64,000 nucleotides of DNA from Lentzea pudingi (GTDB lineage Bacteria > Actinomycetota > Actinomycetes > Mycobacteriales > Pseudonocardiaceae): NCBI RefSeq assembly GCF_014646255.1, contig NZ_BMNC01000013.1, positions 1-64,000 on the forward strand. The letters are read 5' to 3'. The notes under the pieces are model-generated. The model saw nothing but the letters and a program-made list of their open reading frames with translations. It was not told the origin of the DNA and did not search any database. The translations under genes were made by a program, and so were the position numbers. Below are positions 57,798-64,000 of this stretch, one piece after another. Position 1 is the first letter of the stretch, and the number at the start of each line of letters is the position of its first letter.

Positions 57798-58268
57798 TCA
57801 GGAACTTTTCGCGGCGGTCGTGCACTCGGGGCAGGAACCCCAGTAGATGACCTCGGCCTCGTCGATGACGAACCCGTGGTCGTCGGATGCGTCCAGGCAT
57901 GGCGCGTGGCCGACTGCGCAGTCGACGTCGGCGATGGCGCCGCAGGATCTGCACACGACGTGGTGGTGGTTGTCCCCGACGCGGGCCTCGTACCGGGCGA
58001 CCGAGCCCTGGGGCTCGATCCGCCTCAGCAGGCCGGCTCCGGTCAGCGCCCGGAGCACGTCGTACACGGCCTGGTGGGAGACCGCGCCGAGGTTCTGGCG
58101 CACGACACCGATGATCGAGTCCGTGTCGGCGTGCGGGTGGGCGTGCACTGCGGACAGCACTGCTATCCGCGGAGCCGTCACCCGAAGCGACGCTCCACGC
58201 AGCAGGCGCTCGAACTCGGAAGCCGTGGGCACGAGAACCACCCTGCCGTCTTTTCTGGAATCAGTCAA
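57798..58268 (-). CDS. furA: Fur-family regulator FurA
   Basis: 156 residues. Winged-helix ASLRVTAPRIAVLSAVHAHP, dimer domain with metal-binding DNHHHVVCRSCGAIADVD (His/Cys cluster) and a C-terminal GSCPECTT pair for structural zinc. The katG-linked FurA represses its own operon and katG, releasing on oxidation. The AT-rich TCAAGTTAACGAA stretch just upstream (58265-58278) is the likely operator/promoter. Operon with katG. Confidence 0.94.
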   Translation of the reverse strand: MTDSRKDGRVVLVPTASEFERLLRGASLRVTAPRIAVLSAVHAHPHADTDSIIGVVRQNLGAVSHQAVYDVLRALTGAGLLRRIEPQGSVARYEARVGDNHHHVVCRSCGAIADVDCAVGHAPCLDASDDHGFVIDEAEVIYWGSCPECTTAAKSS

Positions 58269-58299
58269 GTTAACGAACCGTGCAATTCACCCGCCGCGG

Positions 58300-59694
58300 T
58301 CACCGCCGGACGGCGAACACGGCTTCGGCCAGCCGCCGCACGCCCTCGGCGAGCACGTGCTCGGGTGCGCCGCCGTAGGTCAAACGGAGAAAGCTGCCCG
58401 GTGGTTCAGCGGCGAACCACGGCCGGCCGGGGAACACCACGACGTCACGCGCGGCGGCCGCCGTCGTCAGGTCCAGGTCGTCCACGCCGTCCGGCAACGT
58501 CACCCACAGGTGCAGGCCACCCGACGACTTCGCGATCTCGAGCTCGGGCAGGTGCTCGCCGAGCGCGCGGGTCAGAGCGTCACGCCTGGACCTCAAGGCC
58601 TGCTGGAGCGTGCGCAGGTGCCGGCGCCAGACCGGGGACGTCACGAAGTCGATCGCCGCCTCCTGCAACGGCCCCGCGACGTAGAGGTCCTGCCGGGACC
58701 GGGTGTTCTTCAGCCTGGTGCCCGCCGGTCCGCGGGCTCCGATCGCGGCGACGCGCAGGCCGGGTGCGGCGACCTTGGTGAGCGAGCGGACGTAGACGAC
58801 GTGGCCGTCGGTGTCCTGCGAGACCAGCGTCGGCGGCGCGGTGCCGTCGACGGTGAAGCCGCGCGCCCAGTCGTCCTCGACCAGGAACGCGCCCACGCCG
58901 CGCACGATCCGCATGACCTCGGCACGTCGCTCGCCGGACAGCACGGCGCCGTGCGGGTTCGCGTGCAGCGGCTGGCAGTAGAAGACCTTCGCGCCGGTGC
59001 GTTCGAAGGCGGCCTGCAGCAGATCCGGCCGCACGCCGTCCTGGTCGGCCGGCACCGGCACGACCTTGAGCCCGGCGTCGCGCGCCGCCGCGATCGCGCC
59101 GAGATAGGTGGGTGACTCGACCAGGACGGCGTCCCCGCGCTCACCGAGCCCGCGGAACACCGTCGCGAGCGCCTCCTGGGCGCCCGCGCACACCGTGATG
59201 TCGCCGGCCCTGAGCTCGCCGCCGGCCTCCTTCGCGAACCAGGCGCGCAGCTCCTCCTTGCCCTCGACCGGAACGCGTCCCCACGACGCGGGCCGGCGGG
59301 CGGCACGGCTGAGCGCGGCGCCGAGCGCGTCGGTCGGCTGCAGTTCGGGGTCGAGGTACCCGCTGGTCAACGGGATCGCCTCGGGTTTCGGCACGGCGAC
59401 GAGGTTCGCCACCAGGTCCTCACCGGGTCTGCCCTCGCCGAGCGCGACGGCCTGCCACGACAGGTCGTGGCTCGTCGCGGCCGTCCGCGGGGCCACGTAA
59501 CTGCCCCGGCCGGGACGCACCTCGACGAGCCCTTCGGCGGCCACGCGCTGGATCGCCTGCTGGACCGTCGCGGGGGAGGCCCGGTGCCGCGCCATCAACT
59601 CGCGCACCGAGGGCATGCGGTCGCCGGCGTGACCGGAGCGTGCCGCTGCTCTCAGGTGCTCGATAACGCGGGCGGCTGCGTTATCCTCGTTCAT
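58300..59694 (-). CDS. MocR-type GntR/aminotransferase regulator
   Basis: 464 residues from ATG 59694. GntR winged HTH at the N-terminus (MPSVRELMARHRASPATVQQ) and a fold-type I aminotransferase domain (about 100-464) with the PLP lysine in VRSLTKVAAPGLRVAAIG (about 300) and the substrate Arg near the end. MocR proteins use PLP as a sensor, not an enzyme. Divergent from an EamA transporter: the two ATG codons share the sequence CATG. GATAAC half-sites lie between and into the genes. It most likely controls the transporter and itself. Confidence 0.92.
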   Translation of the reverse strand: MNEDNAAARVIEHLRAAARSGHAGDRMPSVRELMARHRASPATVQQAIQRVAAEGLVEVRPGRGSYVAPRTAATSHDLSWQAVALGEGRPGEDLVANLVAVPKPEAIPLTSGYLDPELQPTDALGAALSRAARRPASWGRVPVEGKEELRAWFAKEAGGELRAGDITVCAGAQEALATVFRGLGERGDAVLVESPTYLGAIAAARDAGLKVVPVPADQDGVRPDLLQAAFERTGAKVFYCQPLHANPHGAVLSGERRAEVMRIVRGVGAFLVEDDWARGFTVDGTAPPTLVSQDTDGHVVYVRSLTKVAAPGLRVAAIGARGPAGTRLKNTRSRQDLYVAGPLQEAAIDFVTSPVWRRHLRTLQQALRSRRDALTRALGEHLPELEIAKSSGGLHLWVTLPDGVDDLDLTTAAAARDVVVFPGRPWFAAEPPGSFLRLTYGGAPEHVLAEGVRRLAEAVFAVRR

Positions 59695-59716
59695 GAGAGC
59701 CAAGAGTAACGTTATC
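59662..59716. promoter_or_regulatory. GATAAC operator cluster for MocR regulator
   Basis: GATAACGC (59662-59669) and its inverted copy GCGTTATC (59678-59685) form a dyad with 8-nt spacing inside the MocR 5' region; a third half-site, GTTATC (59711-59716), lies within a TAACGTTA palindrome just inside the EamA gene. Multiple half-sites of this kind fit MocR dimers. Because starts overlap at 59692-59695, promoters must lie inside the opposing genes or the EamA start is later (GTG 59717 is possible). Confidence 0.6.
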
Positions 59717-60607
59717 GTGCCACCGGGGGTAACACTGGGCGCGCTCGGCGTGCTGGGTTTCAGCTTCTCCCTGCCCGCGACCCGGCTGGCGGTGGCAGGA
59801 CTGGACGCGTGGTTCGTCGCGTTCGGACGCGCGGCCGTCGCCGGCGCTCTCGCGATCGCCTACCTGGCGTTATCGCGCGCGCCTCGCCCAACGGTAACGC
59901 AGGTCCGTCGCTTGGTCGTCGTCGCTCTCGGCATCGTGATCGGCTTCCCCCTCTTCACCTCTCTGGCCCTCACCACCCAGACGTCGGCCCACGGCGCCGT
60001 CGTGATCGCCGTGCTGCCCATGTCCACGGCGATCTGGGCGGTCGTGCGCGCCTCCGAACGCCCTCCTCTCAAGTTCTGGCTCGCCAGCGGTGCAGGCCTG
60101 GTCGCGGTGCTGGCGTTCGTGGCCACCGGCGGCGGTTTCTCCGGCTCGCTGAGCCTGGCCGACGGCTACCTGCTGGTCGCCGTCGTGCTGTGCGGCCTGG
60201 GCTACGCCGAGGGAGGCGCGCTCTCCCGCGAGCTCGGCGGGGCCAGGACGGTCTGCTGGGCGCTGGTCGTCTCGCTCCCGGTGACGATCCCGGTTTCCTT
60301 GTACACAGCGGACTTCTCACGCGCCGACACGGTCGTGTGGCTCAGTTTCGCCTACGTGGCACTGATTTCGATGTTCCTCGGCTTCTTCGCCTGGTACGCG
60401 GGCCTGGCTGCGGGCGGGGTGGCCAAGATCGGCCAGATCCAGCTGGCCCAGCCGGTGCTGACGCTGATGTGGTCGGCGCTCGTGCTGAGCGAGCCGGTCG
60501 GCTGGCCGGCTCTCGCGACCGCGGGCGTCGTGCTCGTGTGCGTTGTGCTGACCCAACGAAGCCGTGTCACCTCAACGACGACCGCGACGGCGCAACCGGT
60601 GCGCTGA
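59693..60607 (+). CDS. EamA/DMT-family transporter
   Basis: 304 residues with ten membrane helices in two EamA repeats (LGVLGFSFSLPATRLAVAGL near the start; FFAWYAGLAAGGVAKIGQIQ and LTLMWSALVLSEPVGWPALA at the end). ATG 59693 overlaps the MocR start codon; GTG 59717 is an alternative that would free space for a promoter. Likely an amino-acid or metabolite exporter regulated by the PLP-sensing MocR protein. Confidence 0.88.
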   Translation: MRAKSNVIVPPGVTLGALGVLGFSFSLPATRLAVAGLDAWFVAFGRAAVAGALAIAYLALSRAPRPTVTQVRRLVVVALGIVIGFPLFTSLALTTQTSAHGAVVIAVLPMSTAIWAVVRASERPPLKFWLASGAGLVAVLAFVATGGGFSGSLSLADGYLLVAVVLCGLGYAEGGALSRELGGARTVCWALVVSLPVTIPVSLYTADFSRADTVVWLSFAYVALISMFLGFFAWYAGLAAGGVAKIGQIQLAQPVLTLMWSALVLSEPVGWPALATAGVVLVCVVLTQRSRVTSTTTATAQPVR

Positions 60608-60646
60608 CCTCCGAAAATTGTCAGACCCTCCTGCCATGCTCCGAGC

Positions 60647-61189
60647 ATGCCGATCGAAGTCGCGAGCAAGCGTCGCAAGGTGAAGCGCCCGGACGCGGTG
60701 GTCATCGACGTGACCTCCCGCGGCCCCGAGCCGTGGGTGCGCTTCAGCCCGTTCTACCCGCACGGCCAGATCCCGGTGCCGTTGTCGGAAGGCGTGACGA
60801 GCCAGTCGGTCGAGGGCCTGTGGCAGGCCCTCAAGGTCTTCGAGAGCGCCGACGTCGACCCGTCGAAGCTCGCCGTGACGTCGATGAAGGGCCTGAAGCG
60901 CACGGTCCGCCGCCTCGGGCCGGTGCGGGGCCACCGCGCGGGGCTGGCCGGCGAGCACCTGCTCGACTACCTCACGGCTCGGCGGGAGATCTACTTACCG
61001 GCCTACCGCTGGGTTCTCGAACACCGGCTGCGCGCCGAGGTCACGCTGCTGCACGAGCTGGCCGGGTCCGCCGACGTCGTGCTGCTCGACTACACGACGA
61101 ACGGCGACGTGGAGGACCTGAGCACGCCGCTGTCCCACGCCGCGCTCATCGTCGATCATCTGGGGAGGCTCACCGCACCCGCGTCCTGA
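60647..61189 (+). CDS. Conserved hypothetical protein (DUF6939-like)
   Basis: 180 residues, ATG 60647. Starts MPIEVASKRRKVKRPDAVVI, then DVTSRGPEPWVRFSPFYPHG, GLWQALKVFESADVD, LAGEHLLDYLTARREIYLPA, and a C-terminal VVLLDYTTNGDVEDLSTPLS. This pattern is conserved in actinobacteria without known function; the call to DUF6939 is from memory. No signal peptide or membrane helix. Separate transcript or followed by the next small genes, which start 44 nt downstream. Confidence 0.7.
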   Translation: MPIEVASKRRKVKRPDAVVIDVTSRGPEPWVRFSPFYPHGQIPVPLSEGVTSQSVEGLWQALKVFESADVDPSKLAVTSMKGLKRTVRRLGPVRGHRAGLAGEHLLDYLTARREIYLPAYRWVLEHRLRAEVTLLHELAGSADVVLLDYTTNGDVEDLSTPLSHAALIVDHLGRLTAPAS

Positions 61190-61233
61190 AAGCCGGATTT
61201 ATACTTTCCGCTCTTCGGCTTTGGGGGTCGGCA

Positions 61234-61581
61234 GTGGCGACGACGAACAAGCAGCTCTTCAAGATCGTGGACGGGCTCGCCGAGGCGCGGCGGTCCTCCG
61301 GTCAGCAGTACGACACGCTCCGCGTGCGCGGCAAGGTGTTCGGCTACTACTGGCCGCGCACGCAGACGGTCGGGCTCAAGCAGACGCTGTCCGAACAGCT
61401 GGCGCTGGTGGCCGAGCGTCCCGAGGTGTTCGAGGTGCAGTTCACGGCCGGCGGCTTCGGCTGGGTCGTGGTGTACCTGGAGGGCATCGACGCGGACGAG
61501 ATGAAAGAGCTCGTGTTCGAGGCCTGGCGGTTGTCGGCGCCGGAGGAACTCGTCGCCCAGGTCCCGGACCTCGCGCGATGA
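61234..61581 (+). CDS. MmcQ/YjbR-family protein
   Basis: 115 residues, GTG 61234 with GGGGGT upstream. YjbR-like CyaY-type fold: GKVFGYYWPRTQTVGLKQTL, then RPEVFEVQFTAGGFGWVVVY and DEMKELVFEAWRLSAPEELV. The family is thought to bind DNA or act as a small accessory protein; role unknown. ATGA overlap with the VOC gene downstream, so co-translated. Confidence 0.82.
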   Translation: MATTNKQLFKIVDGLAEARRSSGQQYDTLRVRGKVFGYYWPRTQTVGLKQTLSEQLALVAERPEVFEVQFTAGGFGWVVVYLEGIDADEMKELVFEAWRLSAPEELVAQVPDLAR

Positions 61582-61937
61582 CCAGGGTCAAGTTCGAGCT
61601 GCCCGCGGACGACCTCGCTCGTGCGTCGGCGTTCTACCGCGACGTCTTCGGGTGGTCGGCGCTCCAGCTGCCGTTCGACTACGTGCTGGTCGACACCGAC
61701 GGCGAGCCGGTCGACGTCGCGGACTCGGACGGCGGGATCTCGCCCAGGACCGAGTTCGTGCAGGGGCCCGTGCTGATCATCGAGGTCCCGTCGATCGACG
61801 CCGTGGCGGGCAAGGTCGTGGAGGCGGGCGGCGCGCTGCTCAACGCGAAGGAGCGCGTGGGCGACTTCGGGTACTCGCAGTACGTCAAGGACAGCGAGGG
61901 CACTGTGCTTTGCCTGTGGGAGTCGATCACGGCTTGA
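61578..61937 (+). CDS. VOC-family (glyoxalase/bleomycin-resistance) protein
   Basis: 119 residues, ATG 61578 overlapping the preceding stop. VOC fold: ELPADDLARASAFYRDVFGW, then VLIIEVPSIDAVAGKVVEAG and DSEGTVLCLWES. Members are metal-dependent dioxygenases, isomerases, or drug-binding proteins. Second gene of a pair with the YjbR-like protein; function unknown. Confidence 0.88.
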   Translation: MTRVKFELPADDLARASAFYRDVFGWSALQLPFDYVLVDTDGEPVDVADSDGGISPRTEFVQGPVLIIEVPSIDAVAGKVVEAGGALLNAKERVGDFGYSQYVKDSEGTVLCLWESITA

Positions 61938-61971
61938 CCTCCACCGCGATCGAGGGTGCACCATCCCGGTC

Positions 61972-62645
61972 ATGAACGTGGTGATCACCGGTGGTGGCAG
62001 GGGCTTCGGCCGCACGATCGCGCGACGGTTCGCCGGGCAGGGCGCGACGGTCGTCGTGACGGCCCGCGATCTCGGTGCCGCCCAACGCACGCGCGACCTG
62101 CTGCCCGGAGCGCACGCGCTCCAGTGCGACCTCACGGACCCGGCGTCGGTCCGGCGCTGTGCAGAGGAGGCCGGCGAGCTGCTCGGCCACGTCGACGTGC
62201 TGGTCAACAACGGGGCGGCGTTCCTCGCGGAGTCCGAGGCGGATGATGCCGCGATCGTGCGCACATCCTGTCCGGCACGGCCGGGACGGTGCTGATGACC
62301 GAGAGCTTCCTGCCGTTGCTGCGGCGTTCCGAACGCCCGGACGTCGTCACGCTCGTGTCGCTGGAAGCCGAGTCGCGCAGCGATCCCGCGCACATCGCGC
62401 ACGCGGCGTTCCATGCGGCGAAGGCAGGTCAGGGCCGCTACACGGAGATCATGTCGCAACGGCTGCGGCCCGAGGGCATTCGCATGATCTCGTTGTACCC
62501 GCCGGACTTCGACAACAACGACGACGCGCCGCGCGACGGGATGCTCACCGCGCAGTCCGTGGCCGACTGCGTGTTGTTCGCCGTGAACCAGCCACGCGAC
62601 TGCTTCATCCGCTCGTTCCACTTCGAACCGATGCACGGGAACTAG
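61972..62645 (+). pseudogene. Short-chain dehydrogenase/reductase, frameshifted
   Basis: ATG 61972. Frame 1: nucleotide-binding ITGGGRGFGRTIARRFAGQG and VDVLVNNGAAFLAESEADD, ending early at 62293-62295. The chain continues in another frame from about 62252 (HILSGTAGTVLMTESFLPLL, then AAFHAAKAGQGRYTEIMSQ) to the stop at 62643-62645. A single-base shift near 62250 explains both. The classical Tyr-x3-Lys position reads His/Phe here (HAAFHAAKAG), so even the repaired protein may not be a typical reductase. Sequencing error or real pseudogene. Confidence 0.75.
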
Positions 62646-63517
62646 CGGAACAGCAGGCGCGTGATCTCCGTGTCGGTGGCGCGGCCCTCGTCGTAGGCGC
62701 CCTCGCCCTTGAGGTTGTTCATGATCGCGAGCGTGTACCGCTCGTCCTGGCCGACGAACCCGACCGAGTTCATCACCCAGCCACCTTCTTCCTCGGACCA
62801 GCCGTTCTTCGCGCCGGAGTCGGGACCCCAGACGCCCCACTGCTGCACGGGTCCGACCTGGCGCATCTGGCCGAGGATGTACGCGCGGTCGTCGGCGGGC
62901 ACGGAGTCGAGGACGTAGTTCATCAGGCGGTCGAGGTCGTCGGCGGTGCACTTCTCGAAGCCCCAGTAGGGGAACGCCGACGTATAACCCTTTTGTGGCA
63001 CCAAATCGGTCATTCCGTACTTGCCGAACGCCGCGTTGAACGTCGCGCCGGTGTACTTCTTCCACAGCGAGTCCGCCGCGTCGTCGTCGGACGTGTGCAG
63101 CATCGCGTTCATGAGGCTGCGGTCCTGGGTGCTCAGCTTGATCTTGCCGGCGCGGTGGCGCTCCAGGAGGTTCACGACCATCGCGAGCTTGATCGTCGAT
63201 GCTGTCCACGTCATGTCGCCCGCGTGGTCGTTGCGCCAGACAGCCCCGGACTTGCGGTCCCGCAGCACGAAACCCGTGGTCCCCGGCCTGGTCTCGGCGT
63301 AGTCCTCGGCGGCCTTGATCCGCTTCTGGAAGTCGCACTCGAACCCGCTGTCGGGCAGCGGGCAGACCTCGGGCGTCGCGACGAGGGGTGCTGCCGCAGG
63401 CGTGTGGGACGGCACCTGCGTGCGCGCGGCGGCGGGAGGTTCCGCCGTCACCGCGTGCCCGCATGCCGTGAGGGCAAGCGCACACGCGACAAGGATCGGA
63501 CGGAGCATGCGCCGCAC
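62642..63517 (-). CDS. Class-A-like beta-lactamase-fold serine hydrolase lipoprotein
   Basis: 291 residues. Lipoprotein signal with lipobox LTAC (Cys about 19). Serine motif STIK (WTASTIKLAMVV), SDDD in place of SDN (HTSDDDAADSLW), and KNG in place of the KTG triad (SGAKNGWSEEEGG). The fold is that of class A beta-lactamase/PBP-like proteins, but altered motifs suggest a different substrate or weak activity. GTG 63517 with GGAG about 9 nt upstream; ATG 63508 is possible. Overlaps the frameshifted SDR gene by 4 nt. Confidence 0.85.
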   Translation of the reverse strand: MRRMLRPILVACALALTACGHAVTAEPPAAARTQVPSHTPAAAPLVATPEVCPLPDSGFECDFQKRIKAAEDYAETRPGTTGFVLRDRKSGAVWRNDHAGDMTWTASTIKLAMVVNLLERHRAGKIKLSTQDRSLMNAMLHTSDDDAADSLWKKYTGATFNAAFGKYGMTDLVPQKGYTSAFPYWGFEKCTADDLDRLMNYVLDSVPADDRAYILGQMRQVGPVQQWGVWGPDSGAKNGWSEEEGGWVMNSVGFVGQDERYTLAIMNNLKGEGAYDEGRATDTEITRLLFR

Positions 63518-63580
63518 GCTAATGGCTCCGATCGGAGGTAGTCGACCGCCATACGGACGCGGTGATCACGAAAAGGTTAA

Positions 63581-63646
63581 GTCAAAGATGTTTGACACGG
63601 TGTCGGGTTCGCTTTACCTTGGTGATGTCAGGTTTCTTTGACATCA
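63581..63646 (+). promoter_or_regulatory. Two inverted repeats upstream of the terminal membrane-protein gene
   Basis: GTCAAA-GATG-TTTGAC (63581-63596) and TGATGTCA-GGTTTCTT-TGACATCA (63623-63646) are perfect dyads, both centred on T-rich cores. The second ends at the AGGAG ribosome site. They probably bind a repressor for the operon; membrane proteins of this type usually have an HTH gene as neighbour. Confidence 0.65.
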
Positions 63647-63657
63647 GGAGCGGGACC

Positions 63658-64000
63658 ATGGCGTTCGAGGAGAAGCGGGCATGGGCGTTGGCGGTCATAG
63701 CCGTCATCGGCTACGCCGTGTACGTCGGGCTTGTCCTGAGCGGCGCCGACGGCCGTCCGCTGGTCGAGGCGCCCTATGTGGGCGCTTTGTTGTGGACGAT
63801 CCTGTTCGGGATCGTCGCCGGCATAGCGTCGGGGATCTGGTTCGGCATCCAGTCGCGCAACGACGGGCTGCAGGCCGACGAACGGGACCAGGTGATCGGC
63901 CGGTTCGGTGATCACATCGGCCAGTCGTTCGTCGTCATCGGCGGCATGTCTTCGATGGCGCTGGCGATGGTCGAGGCGCCGTACTTCTGGATCGCCAACG
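63658..64000 (+). CDS. Integral membrane protein, 5' part (cut by window end)
   Basis: 114 codons visible from ATG 63658, with AGGAG 7 nt upstream. Helices: WALAVIAVIGYAVYVGLVL, GALLWTILFGIVAGIASGIW and the start of a third, FVVIGGMSSMALAMVEAPYF. The loop LQADERDQVIGRFGDHIGQS is typical of small actinobacterial membrane proteins often paired with a transcriptional regulator; the partner lies outside the window. The 3' end is missing because of the window boundary. Confidence 0.75.
   Translation, partial: MAFEEKRAWALAVIAVIGYAVYVGLVLSGADGRPLVEAPYVGALLWTILFGIVAGIASGIWFGIQSRNDGLQADERDQVIGRFGDHIGQSFVVIGGMSSMALAMVEAPYFWIAN

Overview
The window is high-GC actinobacterial DNA. GTG starts, AGGAGG-type ribosome sites, SARP and LuxR-ATPase regulators, an indigoidine-type NRPS, a StrR-type regulator and WXG-like proteins together fit a filamentous actinomycete, most likely Pseudonocardiaceae (Lentzea/Saccharothrix-like). 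The family assignment is inference from gene content. No rRNA, intact tRNA, CRISPR array or intact mobile element was seen.

Left part (1-19.4 kb): an accessory, partly decayed zone. It starts with a StrR/ParB-like regulator and a large SARP (AfsR-type) regulator on the minus strand. Divergent from the SARP gene is a compact operon of a 50-residue signal-peptide-bearing peptide, an SdpA-like and an SdpB-like membrane protein, i.e. a candidate sporulation-delaying-protein-type peptide toxin system. Then come a serine hydrolase, a helical-repeat protein and several broken genes: a TPR fragment, a frameshifted CHAP/VCBS secreted protein, a tyrosine-recombinase remnant, a SARP/TPR remnant and an L,D-transpeptidase remnant. 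Inside this debris lies an intact five-gene operon (12.0-15.8 kb): a 48-residue peptide with a strong RBS, a perfect 15-bp stem-loop, a spermidine-synthase-fold protein, two tandem 2OG-Fe(II)-oxygenase-like (DUF6445-type) proteins and an MFS exporter. This looks like an undescribed RiPP-type cluster. The zone ends at a tRNA/tmRNA 3'-end fragment followed by a terminator (19.29-19.38 kb), a probable attachment scar.

Middle part (19.4-43 kb): chromosome-like genes. These include a MerR regulator, a secreted WbsX/GH99-like protein, an Excalibur lipoprotein, a PucR regulator, a NYN-cold-shock protein, an ABC transporter/two-component operon (atp-binding, permease, kinase, regulator), an AlkD-like protein, a second MerR regulator with a MerR-type promoter dyad, a WXG-like protein and a frameshifted LuxR-ATPase regulator. 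The six-gene minus-strand operon at 42.7-35.5 kb encodes an indigoidine synthetase (A-Ox-T-TE), a tautomerase, a pseudouridine-5'-phosphate glycosidase, a HAD phosphatase, a uracil phosphoribosyltransferase and a DMT exporter. This is the gene set associated with indigoidine and the C-nucleoside minimycin.

Right part (43-64 kb): a Rdx/SelW-type protein with an XRE regulator, a zinc alcohol dehydrogenase, a MerR regulator with an old-yellow-enzyme, a TetR regulator controlling a SnoaL-like/NmrA-like pair, a secreted propeller lipoprotein with a polytopic membrane protein, a second two-component system, a DedA protein, a repeat-rich gene-free stretch with strong palindromes, katG-furA, a divergent MocR/EamA pair whose start codons overlap, three small conserved proteins, a frameshifted SDR, a class-A-like beta-lactamase-fold lipoprotein, and a membrane-protein gene cut by the window edge.
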